In this document: piece by piece, positions 8,643-17,820 of the stretch
How positions within the stretch are numbered: the first letter of the stretch is position 1
Layout of the letters: every line of letters starts with the position of its first letter
Assembly (NCBI RefSeq): GCF_013409005.1
Contig: NZ_JACBZO010000001.1
Span: forward strand, 2,604,001 to 2,668,000
DNA length: 64,000 nt
Direction: 5' to 3'
From: Demequina lutea
GTDB lineage: Bacteria; Actinomycetota; Actinomycetes; Actinomycetales; Demequinaceae
Translations under genes and position numbers: made by a program
The notes under the pieces: generated by a model
The model's database searches: none
The model's input: the letters and a program-made list of their open reading frames with translations, nothing else
What the model was told of the DNA's origin: nothing

Positions 8643-9451
8643 CGCCGCCCGGTAGTGAATGTTGGTGTCAGGGTGTCGAGGTCAAGGACGCCTGTCGAGG
8701 ACGGCTGACCATCGGCGGCGAGGCCGAACACGCGCGTGGTGACCGAGCCAAAGTCGACCTCCTCGTTGACCGCGAAGTGATAGTGACCATGCAACGCCAG
8801 TGCAGGTTCCACCGCCATGAACGCCTCCATGTACTTGTTTCGCACCCGGTCGGCGTACTCGATGTCGTGCCTGCTGAACCCGCCGGGGTTTCCGCGCAGT
8901 CGTGAAGCGATCGTCTCGACGCGCGCGGGGGCTTCATGCGCGACGATGACGTCGGCGTGGCCTCCGGCCGCGGTGCGGGCCACATCAGCGTCGCTGATGG
9001 CTTCCTGCTCCCACCAAGACTTGCGCCGTTGGGACGATCCGTAGTGCTCGCGCTGCCGGTTGAACGCTGAGTCTGCGATGAGGCGCGGCTTGCGGTCCAC
9101 CGACCCCGCACCTCCCAGCCACACAAAGGTGCGCCCACCCATCTCGGTGCGATGGCCACGGGGCGCCAACAGTATGTTATTGCGGAAAGGGAGCCATCCG
9201 TCGTCACGCGGCTCCAATGCCTCGATCTGGTCGTAGTCCTCATGGTTGCCAGGGGCACACAGGATCGTGACGCCGTTGGCCCGCAGGCGCTTGTTGACGC
9301 GATCCCATTTGCCGGCCGCCACGTTGCCCGGCCACACCCCCAGATCGCCAACTTGGATCACCGTGTCCAAGTTTGCGGCACTGAACTCGTCAATGGCGCG
9401 ATTGAGCCAAAACTCTGTCCCGTGCATGTCCCCTAGCAAGCCGACCTTCAT
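8639..9451 (-). CDS. Calcineurin-like metallophosphoesterase
   Basis: This 270-aa protein shows the full metal-binding set of the calcineurin-like superfamily in order: GDMHG (D-x-H), VIQVGDLG, CAPGNHE, VIVAHEAP and LHGHYH. Members are two-metal phosphodiesterases or phosphomonoesterases; the substrate cannot be read from sequence. ATG 9451 overlaps the stop of the HAD gene (ATGA) and has a GAGG ribosome site, so I reject the in-frame extension upstream. It is the third gene of a tightly coupled four-gene operon. With a HAD protein of the type linked to RNA repair, a nucleic-acid or nucleotide end-processing role is plausible but inferred. Confidence 0.8.
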   Translation of the reverse strand: MKVGLLGDMHGTEFWLNRAIDEFSAANLDTVIQVGDLGVWPGNVAAGKWDRVNKRLRANGVTILCAPGNHEDYDQIEALEPRDDGWLPFRNNILLAPRGHRTEMGGRTFVWLGGAGSVDRKPRLIADSAFNRQREHYGSSQRRKSWWEQEAISDADVARTAAGGHADVIVAHEAPARVETIASRLRGNPGGFSRHDIEYADRVRNKYMEAFMAVEPALALHGHYHFAVNEEVDFGSVTTRVFGLAADGQPSSTGVLDLDTLTPTFTTGRR

Positions 9452-9984
9452 TGTAGGAACTCCTCGATGGTCGTAAGTTCTTGATCGGTGAGCCCCCGCG
9501 AAGTAGTCGGGCACACGGTGAGGACCCGGTCGTCAATCCAGTCCAGTGCGTCGAGTCGACCTGCGATGCGATGCATGCCCATCCAGGCGTCGATGTCGTC
9601 GTCTATCCACACCACCCGGTCATGAACCTGAAGCGCTTGATACACGTGTGTCGCCTTCCACCAAGCAAGCATCCGGTCGTCGTTCGCCACGAAATCGGTG
9701 ACGACCTTCCAGTGGTGCCCGATGCCGATCAGTGGAGCGAGGGATGATCTTGCGCGTGTCGTCCACGTCGTCGACCAGATCATCTCCACACCGTCGAGGG
9801 CTTCCATCGCTCGCAGCCGGTCGATGACGCACGTCGACCAGTTGATCGAATACGCGACGTGATGCTCAGCGTTCCACACGTGCTCCTTGCGCCAGGTGTC
9901 CTGAGGCCAGTGAGCGAGATCGCCGTCCCTGTCGAGACCCGCGTTGATCACTCCGTCCACATCCACGAAGATGGCGACTGTCAT
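9448..9984 (-). CDS. HAD-like protein (HAD_SAK type)
   Basis: This 178-aa protein starts VAIFVDVDGVINA, the DxD motif I of the HAD phosphatase fold. It continues with VEMIWSTTWTTRA (motif II Ser/Thr region), RVVWIDDDIDAW (acidic motif) and RGLTDQELTTIEEFL at the end. The combination of WSTTW, WIDD and a terminal GLT element matches the small HAD domain found in Swiss-Army-Knife RNA-repair proteins. Those enzymes are thought to remove phosphates from RNA or nucleotides. ATG 9984 and the preceding gene's TGA overlap (ATGA), as do its stop and the next start. Family assignment is from memory of motifs and moderately sure. Confidence 0.7.
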   Translation of the reverse strand: MTVAIFVDVDGVINAGLDRDGDLAHWPQDTWRKEHVWNAEHHVAYSINWSTCVIDRLRAMEALDGVEMIWSTTWTTRARSSLAPLIGIGHHWKVVTDFVANDDRMLAWWKATHVYQALQVHDRVVWIDDDIDAWMGMHRIAGRLDALDWIDDRVLTVCPTTSRGLTDQELTTIEEFLQ

Positions 9985-10292
9985 AGCGCACCCAAGCGGG
10001 CACCGCGCGACGGTGCCAGCGTCTCGATCCACGTCATCGTTCGCCTGCCCGTCGTTCCGGCACGGCTTCCTTGCTCCACCGCGGTGCACCAGACCACGAC
10101 AATTGAGCGGACAAGTCCGGCGCCCAACCCCTGCGCAGGCGATGCGTCCAGTCCGCCCACCTGCGCGGACTCGCCACAGTGCCAGGGCATCGTTGGAGGC
10201 CACGGCAACGCCCCGGGCAATTCGCGCACGAGATGCGGCGTGATGGAACCCTCATCCACGTCGAGCAGTGGATTTGTGACGGAGCGCCCCAT
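9981..10292 (-). CDS. 103-aa hypothetical protein, first gene of the HAD/phosphoesterase operon
   Basis: ATG 10292 has an excellent ribosome site (GGAGG, 7 bases upstream). The stop codon overlaps the start of the HAD gene. The protein contains TNPLLDVDEGSITPHLVREL, a Pro/Trp-rich PGALPWPPTMPWHC, and a C-terminal RTMTWIETLAP. No recognised family. Its place at the head of an operon with ATGA overlaps throughout suggests it works with the HAD protein and the phosphoesterase, perhaps as a specificity or partner subunit; that is inference. Confidence 0.6.
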   Translation of the reverse strand: MGRSVTNPLLDVDEGSITPHLVRELPGALPWPPTMPWHCGESAQVGGLDASPAQGLGAGLVRSIVVVWCTAVEQGSRAGTTGRRTMTWIETLAPSRGARLGAL

Positions 10293-10589
10293 GATCAAAC
10301 CTCCTGGCAACGACGTTATCCAGTGGGGCTGACAGTCAGCCGGCGCTGCTCGCCGCGGGAGGTACGTAGCGGGCTTCAGCGGCGGCCACACATCGACCGC
10401 GACGTTGTTCAGCGAAGCAACTGCCCTATCTGGACAATGTCCCGCCCCAGCGACACCGTGTCGCCGGGCACGCTGGCTCGCCACCCACATCCGACATCGA
10501 GATAACTCACCTGGAGGGTTGACAGCGCAGCGGTGAGTGCGGGGCGTTTACCCGACGATCGCGGTAGTCACGCGAAGTGAAATTTCCCG

Positions 10590-13346
10590 TCAGGCAGCGA
10601 GCCTGTAATGGATGGCTCGTGCCGCCCGCGTGAGAAGCCACGAGAGCGCCCCTGTGATTGCCGGGAGCGCGACCCAGCCCGCGATGATCCATAGCCACGG
10701 TGTGGTGTAGCCGCGTTGTGCGAGGGCGTGGTTATTGGCCCAGGTCCACGCAAGAGCGGTGGCGAGACCGATGGTGGTGGCCGATCCCACGATGAGGGCT
10801 CCTTGCCACGCGGTGATCGCCTTTGCCGTGCGTGGCGACGCCCCGAGCGATGCGAGGGTGAAGTCGTCGCGGCGCGCGTCGGACCGCGCGAGCGCCAGTG
10901 CGATCGTGGTCGCGGTGATGATGAGCAGCGCCACGCCGAGGATTGCCAAGGCTCCGGTGAAGAGGGCCTCTTGTTCGCGTGGACCGTTCTCGACGTCAAG
11001 CCACAGGAACCCGGAGCCCGCGACCGTTTGGAGTGCACGGTTGACTGCCGCCGCCTGTGTTGAGTCGATCGGCTTCGTCGCGTCCACAATGAGCGTGGTG
11101 GGCACCACGGGCCAGCCGATGGCCGCTGCCGCAGCAGGTGAGAGGACCGCCATGGCGGCGCGCCTTTCGCCGTAGGGATACTGCTGGTAGACGGCCGGCA
11201 ACTGCATGGTGGCTGAGGGTTCGACGCCTTGGTCGGGGAAGTTGTCGTGGGCGTAATCCCACAGACCGATCTTGACCTTGTCGGCGTTGAGCATCGCGTT
11301 CGAGAACACGACGACGCCGCCATGATTGAGCGTGTCCTTCGCTGCGGTCGTGGGTTCGCCTACGAGTAGCGCGCGTAGCGCGTCGACGCCGCCGACGTCG
11401 ACCTGAAATACCCACGGGCCGAGATTTGAAGCCGCCCCGGCGCAGCGCGGATCCGCTGCGCGCTCGCGCTCTGTCTGGTCCCCATACGGACACAAGTTCG
11501 CCTCGGGGACAATAATGCTCGGCACCGCAGTTGTGCCGGTCATGTCGGGGATCTCGAACTGCCAGCCGTCGATCACGGTGACATTCGCGTCCGGTAAGGC
11601 GACTCGGACCGCTTTGGCAGCGGCACTTGCGTCGAAGTTCGCATCGGGGCGGCCGGGCGCTAGGGCGACGACTCCGTCTCCTTTGGGCGCGATGGGCACC
11701 CACCTGTCGGCGAGGTAGTGCTGGTCCCGGTCGAGCGTCATGAGAACTGCGCTGCCGATCGCAACCGTGATGGCGATCGCGGCGATCACCGGCACGGTCC
11801 GGCCAAGGTTGCGCGTGGCGTCCCGTGCGGCGATGCGCAGGCCAAGCGACGCTCGGAACGCGATACGCGACAGGCCTCGCAGCACGGCTGGCACGAGGAA
11901 AACCGCACCCGTGAAGACTATGAGGCTTCCGGCGGCGAGGAGCCGGGAGGCCGTGGTCGCGGCGTCGTAGGCAGGGACGCCTACAAGGTCGAGCGAGGCG
12001 TCGAAGGTGTGCGCGGCGCGCACCAAAGCAAACACACCAACCACGCCCGCAAGAGCCCCGACAATGGTGGGCCATCTGTGCGGCCGGGTGGCACGACGGG
12101 TTCCTCCCAGCACAGCGATCACGTCGAGCCGCGCGGCCATCAGCGCGGGGACCAATGACGCGAGCATCCCGACCGTGACTCCGTAGGCGACCACAATGCC
12201 CGCGTGCCACCAGGTGACGTGATAGCCCCAGGTGCTCGTTCGCGCATCGACGCCACCCCACCGCAGCAAGACACTCACCCATGCGAATCCTCCGGCTAGG
12301 CCGAGCACCACGCCGGCTACGCCGCCGGCCAGGCCCAGCCAGCATCCGCGCGCGATGCCGACCGCGGCGAGCGTTCCTCGCGTGGCTCCGGTGGCCGCGA
12401 GGAGCGCGAGGTGGTGTCGCTGCCGGCGGAAGGTGACGACAAAGCCCGCGCCTGCAAGAAGCAACGCGGCGACCAAGCCGACCGCCCCTGCGGCGACGAG
12501 CGTCGGCGCGACCGGCTGTTTGTAGGGAGTCAACGCCGGGTCGGGTGGCGGGTCTAGCGCGACGCGGCGAGAGTATGCGATGAGCCCATGAGCGTTCAAT
12601 GCCCGCACCTGATCCCAGGACATCGCGACATTCGTGTCGTACCAGGTGGTGGACTGGATGTCACCGCCGAGATCGATGGCGCCGGTTGCAGTGAAAATCG
12701 TGCCCTCCGGGGAGTCAACGCGCCCGGCTAGGACGCCGGAGACCGTGAGCGGGCCGTCAACACCCTCGACCGCCACGGTGTCCCCGACCCCGACGCGCAG
12801 AGTGTCCGCGAGCGTAGCCGTGACCATCACCTCAGTGTCCGCGTTCGGGACCGCACCGCTCACAACGTGGTAAATTCCCGTAAGCGCTGGATCCCACGCG
12901 CCGCCCTGGACGGCCGTTGTACGGGTTGCAGCGTCGCCAGTGGACACCACCACCGCGCCCTGCTGCAACGCGACCACGCGCGCCCCGTCCGGAAGCAATG
13001 CCTCCACGTCGGACGCCGTCAGAGATGTGGCGTCCGACTGCGGTGCCGAAGCCGCGCCATTCGCAGGCTCGTAGTACCGCGCGTCCGTTGGGGACTGGAC
13101 CACACCCGCCCCGGTCGGGTCCCCAACCATGACCCACGCCTCGGCCTGTCCCAACTCCGCGGCCAGCGTCTCGTCGACCGTCGCCTGCTGGCTAGCCGCC
13201 ACGGTGGAGATCAGCATGAGCGCGGCCGATGGCAATGCCACGAGCGCGGCGACGAGAATCCCGTCTCGGGGGTTGCGTCGCACCTGTCGCCCAGCGAGCG
13301 TTAGCGCCGTCCGGGCACTGCGGATGGACCTGGGCAACCTGATCAC
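10590..13346 (-). CDS. FtsX-family ABC transporter permease (MacB/YknZ-like), large form
   Basis: This 918-aa membrane protein has an N-terminal TM helix (ILVAALVALPSAALMLIS), then a large extracytoplasmic domain. A first FtsX-like bundle is near residues 300-450 and starts LVAAGAVGLVAALLLAGAGF. Further helices near 500-570 and a second extracytoplasmic domain follow. A C-terminal three-helix bundle includes ALAILGVALLIITATTIALA and a final WLLTRAARAIHYRL tail. Two FtsX units in one chain is the usual actinobacterial layout. The GTG at 13346 overlaps the ATPase stop codon (GTGTGA), which I prefer over the longer frame. With the ATPase and PadR gene it forms a regulated export system, commonly for peptide antibiotics or lipids; substrate unknown. 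Confidence 0.85.
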   Translation of the reverse strand: MIRLPRSIRSARTALTLAGRQVRRNPRDGILVAALVALPSAALMLISTVAASQQATVDETLAAELGQAEAWVMVGDPTGAGVVQSPTDARYYEPANGAASAPQSDATSLTASDVEALLPDGARVVALQQGAVVVSTGDAATRTTAVQGGAWDPALTGIYHVVSGAVPNADTEVMVTATLADTLRVGVGDTVAVEGVDGPLTVSGVLAGRVDSPEGTIFTATGAIDLGGDIQSTTWYDTNVAMSWDQVRALNAHGLIAYSRRVALDPPPDPALTPYKQPVAPTLVAAGAVGLVAALLLAGAGFVVTFRRQRHHLALLAATGATRGTLAAVGIARGCWLGLAGGVAGVVLGLAGGFAWVSVLLRWGGVDARTSTWGYHVTWWHAGIVVAYGVTVGMLASLVPALMAARLDVIAVLGGTRRATRPHRWPTIVGALAGVVGVFALVRAAHTFDASLDLVGVPAYDAATTASRLLAAGSLIVFTGAVFLVPAVLRGLSRIAFRASLGLRIAARDATRNLGRTVPVIAAIAITVAIGSAVLMTLDRDQHYLADRWVPIAPKGDGVVALAPGRPDANFDASAAAKAVRVALPDANVTVIDGWQFEIPDMTGTTAVPSIIVPEANLCPYGDQTERERAADPRCAGAASNLGPWVFQVDVGGVDALRALLVGEPTTAAKDTLNHGGVVVFSNAMLNADKVKIGLWDYAHDNFPDQGVEPSATMQLPAVYQQYPYGERRAAMAVLSPAAAAAIGWPVVPTTLIVDATKPIDSTQAAAVNRALQTVAGSGFLWLDVENGPREQEALFTGALAILGVALLIITATTIALALARSDARRDDFTLASLGASPRTAKAITAWQGALIVGSATTIGLATALAWTWANNHALAQRGYTTPWLWIIAGWVALPAITGALSWLLTRAARAIHYRLAA

Positions 13347-14080
13347 ACTGCCCCGCCACTCAGCAGCGATTCGGGTCCGGACGCGCGGGTCTCGTCGACG
13401 ACCTGTCCGTCGCTGAGATACACGATTCGGTCGGCCCATGCTGCGTGCCGGGCGTCGTGGGTGACCACGACGACCGCCGCACCATCGTCAGCGCGCTCAC
13501 GCAAGCCCCTGAGTACGGCTTCCCCGGTGACAGAGTCGAGCGCTCCGGTCGGTTCGTCGGCGAGCAGCAGGCGACGCCTCCCGACGGTTGCGCGAGCAAT
13601 TGCCACACGCTGGCGCTCTCCTCCCGAGAGTTCGTCCGGAAAGGATCGGGCGCGTTCACGAAGACCGACGACGGCCAGGGCACGGCGGGCCTCAGAGCGC
13701 GCGGTGGCGCTCGAGGCTCCGTCAAGATCGAGGGGCAACGCGACGTTCTCGAGCGCGGTGAGAGTCGGCAGAAGGTTGAAGTCTTGGAAGACGAAGCCGA
13801 TCCGCTGCCTTCGCAGCCGCGCCAGATCACGTACACCGATCTGGCCGAGCACCTCGCCGCACACGGCAACCTCGCCAGATGTGGGGGCCAGTAGCGCTCC
13901 GGCGATCGCCAGCAGCGTCGACTTGCCCGAGCCGGAGGTACCCATGATCGCAACCATTTCCCCCGCGTCCACCGCCAGCGACGCGGCGTCGAGCGCCGTC
14001 ACCGTGTTCGCACCGTCAACGTAGGTCTTGGTTACGGCGTGCATCTCAAGCACACGTGCATCCGGGCTGACGGTGCTCAT
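13343..14080 (-). CDS. ABC transporter ATP-binding protein (MacB/LolD type)
   Basis: A complete 245-aa ATPase: Walker A GTSGSGKST (residues 47-55), Q-loop FVFQDFNLLP (96-105), signature LSGGERQRVAIARA (151-164), Walker B LLLADEPTGALD (171-182) and H-loop VVVTHD (204-209). The GKST/DFNLLP/DEPTGALD pattern is that of the MacB/LolD/YknY subfamily, which energises FtsX-type permeases. Its start overlaps the PadR stop (TGATG) and its stop overlaps the permease start, so the three genes are translated as one unit. Confidence 0.92.
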   Translation of the reverse strand: MSTVSPDARVLEMHAVTKTYVDGANTVTALDAASLAVDAGEMVAIMGTSGSGKSTLLAIAGALLAPTSGEVAVCGEVLGQIGVRDLARLRRQRIGFVFQDFNLLPTLTALENVALPLDLDGASSATARSEARRALAVVGLRERARSFPDELSGGERQRVAIARATVGRRRLLLADEPTGALDSVTGEAVLRGLRERADDGAAVVVVTHDARHAAWADRIVYLSDGQVVDETRASGPESLLSGGAV

Positions 14081-14655
14081 CAGCGAACCTCCTCACTCTG
14101 GCTTGAGTGTTGCTCCGACGGCTCCGTCGCAGGCTGGGACACGGGATGCCGCGGTCGTCGCGCCAGCCGAGCGGCGGTGTGGTCGAGCCAGCGCACCTCC
14201 GCCTCCGCGCGAAAGATCAGGGCATCAGCAACGAGTTCCCACGCCTCATCGCTTCCGGCGCGTTTGGCACGGTTGAGGTCCTGCAAGGCGGACATCACCG
14301 AGCGGCGCTGTGCGCGGATCACATCCACGACGTCCACGCCGGCAGTGCTCGCCGCCAACGCGATCTTCAATGCCACGTCGTCGCGCCCGACCTTTGATAC
14401 GGGCACCGGGCTGGCCCACCATGCAGACAGCGCCGCGCGCCCCGCATCGGACAGGCTGTAGCGCACCTGACGCTCACCGTCGACGTCTTCCCTCGTCACG
14501 AGTCCGTCCCGTTCGAGGCGATCCAGAGTGCTGTAGACCTGGCCGACGTTGAGCGGCCACACCCCGCCCGTTCTCCCCTCGAACTCGGTACGCAACTCGT
14601 ACCCGTACCTGTCGCTCTCGCTGAGCAGCACCAGCAATGAATGCCTAATCGACAT
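14080..14655 (-). CDS. PadR-family transcriptional regulator
   Basis: The 191-aa protein has a typical PadR winged helix at its N terminus: RHSLLVLLSESDRYGYELR, then GQVYSTLDRLERDGLV, then RQVRYSLSDAGRAAL. A helical C-terminal dimerisation region with a polar tail follows. PadR proteins repress adjacent efflux operons until an inducer binds. It is the first gene of the operon with the ABC transporter. Two near-palindromes in its promoter (14668-14703) are probable operators, implying autoregulation. Confidence 0.9.
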   Translation of the reverse strand: MSIRHSLLVLLSESDRYGYELRTEFEGRTGGVWPLNVGQVYSTLDRLERDGLVTREDVDGERQVRYSLSDAGRAALSAWWASPVPVSKVGRDDVALKIALAASTAGVDVVDVIRAQRRSVMSALQDLNRAKRAGSDEAWELVADALIFRAEAEVRWLDHTAARLARRPRHPVSQPATEPSEQHSSQSEEVR

Positions 14656-14667
14656 GACTCCCCCTGC

Positions 14668-14703
14668 ATACGCGGTATGTTATGGCAACTATATACGCCG
14701 TAT
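14668..14703 (-). promoter_or_regulatory. Twin palindromes, probable PadR operator
   Basis: ATACGCGGTAT (14668-14678) and ATACGCCGTAT (14693-14703) lie 25 bp apart just upstream of the padR ATG at 14655. Each is a near-perfect 11-bp palindrome, and the two differ at one position. AT-rich sequence between them could hold the -10 element. PadR proteins typically bind ATAC/GTAT-type dyads, so this is the expected autoregulatory site. Confidence 0.65.
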
Positions 14704-15196
14704 CTATGGTGAGCAACCTAGGAGGCGTGTCCGAAACTTGCCGCAGCACTCACCGAGGGCGCTTCTCACGAAGATCCCACCCTCGGGCCAGCAAGCGCAG
14801 CGACGGCGCTACTGCTCTAGGGGGGGCGTGGCCCGTCAAGCCCGGGCAAGAACACCGGGGCCGCTGTTGCTCGACGACGGCCCGGCAGATCTACTGGGTT
14901 GCTGCGCCGCCCTGGAGGGCTTCTACCGTGGGGGGTGCGAGGGCGAGCATCTCGCGGCGGGCTTGGCTGACTCGTTCGATCCGCTACGTCTAAACGGTGC
15001 AGGTGGAGAGGAACGCCATGATGTCGGTCGCGTCGTCGGTGGCGAACATCGTGTCGAGGGCCGTGTTGAATTCGAGCCGACGCTGGTTGGGCACGGAGAC
15101 GCTGGATATAGGCGTCTCGAAACCGAATGGCTGCCCTGATGGCTGACCTCGAGCGTTCCAGGGGCCACACAATCCTGCAAAACCCCTGGTAAACCT
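14704..15196. other. Intergenic region before the tRNA fragment
   Basis: No gene with a ribosome site. A short minus-strand frame ending near 15000 (LEFNTALDTMFATDD, then ATDIMAFLSTCTV) looks protein-like and may be the tail of a decayed gene next to the attachment site, but I cannot name it. Confidence 0.4.
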
Positions 15197-15242
15197 TGGA
15201 GCCGCCTAAGAGAATCGAACTCTTGACCTATTCATTACGAGT
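15197..15242 (-). repeat. tRNA-Thr(CGT) 3' half, probable integration attachment site
   Basis: On the minus strand this reads ACTCGTAATGAATAGGTC, then a perfect T-arm (AAGAG, loop TTCGATT, CTCTT), then acceptor strand AGGCGGC, a T discriminator and encoded CCA. It matches the 3' half of an actinobacterial tRNA-Thr(CGT), from the anticodon to the CCA. The sequence on the 5' side of the anticodon does not form a D-arm or pairing acceptor strand, so this is not a whole tRNA. Such 3' fragments are the usual att scar of integrative elements. The Rep/Xis genes nearby fit that reading. Confidence 0.75.
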
Positions 15243-15388
15243 GATCGTCGGTGCCGACTGCCCGCTTGGCCTCTTGCCCGCAGTCCGCGGCCCACCGCAT
15301 GGCTGCAGTCACGCGACCACAGCAATGGTCTGCAGTCAGGACGTTGCGCTAGCCTGCAAGCGCCATCAAATCCCAGGAGGGCGCGGCC

Positions 15389-17491
15389 GTGACACAGAAC
15401 TTCTCGCACAACCCATGGACAGTGTCCCGCTTGGTCGATGGCCTCGATACAGGCTCTATCCGCCTGCCGGATATTCAGCGCCCATTCGTGTGGCGCAACG
15501 CCAAGGTGCGTGACCTCATCGACAGCATGTTCAGGGGCTACCCCGTGGGTGAACTGATGTTCTGGAGGAGCGCTGAGTCCGGCAACACCCGGGTGTTCGG
15601 TGTCGACGACGACAAGCAGGAGAACGTCTCCTACCAGGTCGTAGATGGGCAGCAACGCCTCACCAGCCTGTACGCGGTGATGATGGGCGTGGAGGTATGG
15701 CGAGAGGACTACTCCCGCGAGACCATCCAGATCGCCTTCAACCCTCTTACCGAGCGGTTTGCGGTGCCAGACAACGCCACCGGACGCTCGCCGCAATGGA
15801 TCAACGACATCCGTGGCGTGTTCGCCGACCCCATTGAGGCGCGCTACGCGTACCTTGCCGCACTGCGAGAGAGCGACGAGGCCCAAGTCGACACCGAAGT
15901 GGAGCGGCGGGTCGAAGTTGCCATACAGCGCCTGGCGTCCCTCCGCGATTACGGTTTCGCTGTCGTGCAGATAAACGAGGAAGTCTCGCGCGAGGTCGTC
16001 GCCGACATCTTCGTGCGCGCCAACTCCGAAGGCGTCTCGCTCAAACCCGCGGACTTCATCCTGACGTGGATGAGCGTGTTCTGGGAGGACGGACGCAACG
16101 AACTCGAGACCTGGGCGCGGGACTCCCGCTTCTCCCCCGAAGCCCTCAACTCCATCCTCGGTACTCACGTGCGGTGGACTCCGCGCAACCCGTACATCAA
16201 TTTCGACCCAGGCCAATTGCTCCGCGTAGCGATTGCCGTTGGTCTACGCCGTGGACGCCTTGGCGACGCATACAACCGCCTGCGGGGACGCAACCCACGC
16301 ACCCGCGAGATCGAGCCCGAGGTGCGCGAGAAGGAACTCGCCCGCCTCCAACTGGGCCAGTCGCTCGTCCTCAATCCCCTGAACTGGGACGAATTTCTCC
16401 GAGTACTTGAACGCGCAGGATTCCGCTCCGAAAAGATGATCTCCTCGAAGTCGAACATCCTGTACACATACGCGCTTTGGCTCATCGGACGCCGCTCCTT
16501 CAACGTGCCGGTCGACCAACTGCGCGAGATCATGGCCCGCTGGTTCTTCATGTCGCAGATCACAGGGCGCTACACCTCGTCACCCGAGACCCGCATCCAA
16601 GAGGACCTCAACCGCCTGGATGGTCTATCCGAGACGCCCGCCGCGTTCCTAACCGCCCTTGACGGACAAATCTCCACGTCCGTCACGCGCGACTGGTGGG
16701 AACTTACCCTTCCAAACCTTCTCGAAACTTCCAACGTCGACGGGCCCGCCTACCTGTCCTACGTTGCCGCCCTGAACGTACTCGACGCAGATGTTCTGCT
16801 GTCGACCTCCAAGTTGAAGGACTGGACGACGCCGCGGCCGTCCATCAAGGGCATCGAGAAGCATCATCTATTTCCCCGAGAGTACCTACAGCACGGACTG
16901 GGCATCACGTCCACGCGGCAGATCAACCAAGCAGCCAACATGGCGATGGTCGAGTGGAGCGACAACATCGACATCTCCGACAGGCCACCTCACGAGTACT
17001 GGCCGCAGCAGGTTGCAGACAAGGCGATCGAAGAGCAACGTCGGCGTCGGCAGGAACAATGGCATGCACTACCTCCGGGGTGGACGGAGATGGAATACAA
17101 CACCTTCCTCGTCGAGCGGCGGCGTCTCATTGCACGCGCGACCCACGAAGGATTCAAGCGCCTGACTGACCCCAACTACGAACCAGATCTGTCACGCCCC
17201 GCCGACCTCGCGCAGCCGGCGGCCGCACTCCCGTCCTTCGAACGCCTAGTCGTCATGGGCGCTCTATCCGCGGACATGCTCATGTCGCCGGTCAATGACG
17301 AAACCGATGTGGTCGCAGAGGTCACCGAGGATGGATCCATCCGTATCGGCGAGCACTTCTACGAATCGCTGGAGCGAGCAACCCGAGAAGTCGACCCCGA
17401 CGTAGAAGATCCGTGGGCGTTCTGGACTGTCGCGACCGACAACGGCGATGTCCCGCTGGCGGCTCTCAGAGAGTCGGCGGCGCGCCAGTAA
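15389..17491 (+). CDS. GmrSD-like restriction endonuclease with C-terminal RAMA domain (DUF262-HNH-RAMA)
   Basis: This 700-aa protein starts at a GTG with AGGAGGG upstream. Residues about 10-350 are a DUF262/ParB-like NTPase domain: IRLPDIQRPFVW (24-35) and the hallmark DGQQRLTSL (86-94). Around 485-530 lies a DUF1524/HNH-type nuclease core with KHHLFPREYL and a following conserved Asn region (INQAANMAMVEWSDN). This combination is that of single-chain GmrSD type IV enzymes, which cut modified DNA. The last ~75 residues form a RAMA-like domain (EVTEDGSIRIGEHFYESLE, then DPWAFWTVATDNG), a module predicted to read modified bases. Encoded next to an att site and Rep/Xis, it is probably element-borne anti-phage defence. 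Confidence 0.85.
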   Translation: MTQNFSHNPWTVSRLVDGLDTGSIRLPDIQRPFVWRNAKVRDLIDSMFRGYPVGELMFWRSAESGNTRVFGVDDDKQENVSYQVVDGQQRLTSLYAVMMGVEVWREDYSRETIQIAFNPLTERFAVPDNATGRSPQWINDIRGVFADPIEARYAYLAALRESDEAQVDTEVERRVEVAIQRLASLRDYGFAVVQINEEVSREVVADIFVRANSEGVSLKPADFILTWMSVFWEDGRNELETWARDSRFSPEALNSILGTHVRWTPRNPYINFDPGQLLRVAIAVGLRRGRLGDAYNRLRGRNPRTREIEPEVREKELARLQLGQSLVLNPLNWDEFLRVLERAGFRSEKMISSKSNILYTYALWLIGRRSFNVPVDQLREIMARWFFMSQITGRYTSSPETRIQEDLNRLDGLSETPAAFLTALDGQISTSVTRDWWELTLPNLLETSNVDGPAYLSYVAALNVLDADVLLSTSKLKDWTTPRPSIKGIEKHHLFPREYLQHGLGITSTRQINQAANMAMVEWSDNIDISDRPPHEYWPQQVADKAIEEQRRRRQEQWHALPPGWTEMEYNTFLVERRRLIARATHEGFKRLTDPNYEPDLSRPADLAQPAAALPSFERLVVMGALSADMLMSPVNDETDVVAEVTEDGSIRIGEHFYESLERATREVDPDVEDPWAFWTVATDNGDVPLAALRESAARQ

Positions 17492-17820
17492 CGTCCGGGA
17501 ATCTAATCCAGATTCCGCGCACGATCGAGTACTCCAACCCTCAGGGGACTCCGACGCGGCGAGCCTGCGCCTCCCCCAAGAACTCTCGTTGGTAACGAAT
17601 TTGCTTATGGGATCAAGGAGGCGGGCTCGCCAAGCCGCCGTGCTCTTCGCCCGCATTCGCGAACTTCACCCGAAGCAAACCGAGAGTCCTTCTGGTTAGA
17701 CCGCAACGCAGACTCCTCGCAAGGACGGCTTCTGGCTGTTTCCCGAATGACGAAAGAGTCGGCTTCCTGGGCGGTGCGCGCGGTCCACGCTCCATTAGGA
17801 CCGGCAGAAGCCCGAAGGGC
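17492..17820. other. Convergent intergenic region
   Basis: About 330 bases between the end of the DUF262 gene (plus) and the end of rep (minus). Frames present are arginine/proline-rich shadows. I see no clear terminator or gene. Confidence 0.5.

Noticed and set aside
15196..15513. Plus-strand open frame starting MEPPKRIELLTYSLR
   Set aside because: Sequence of this type is the usual antisense reading of a tRNA 3' end; it lies over the tRNA-Thr fragment and has no ribosome site.
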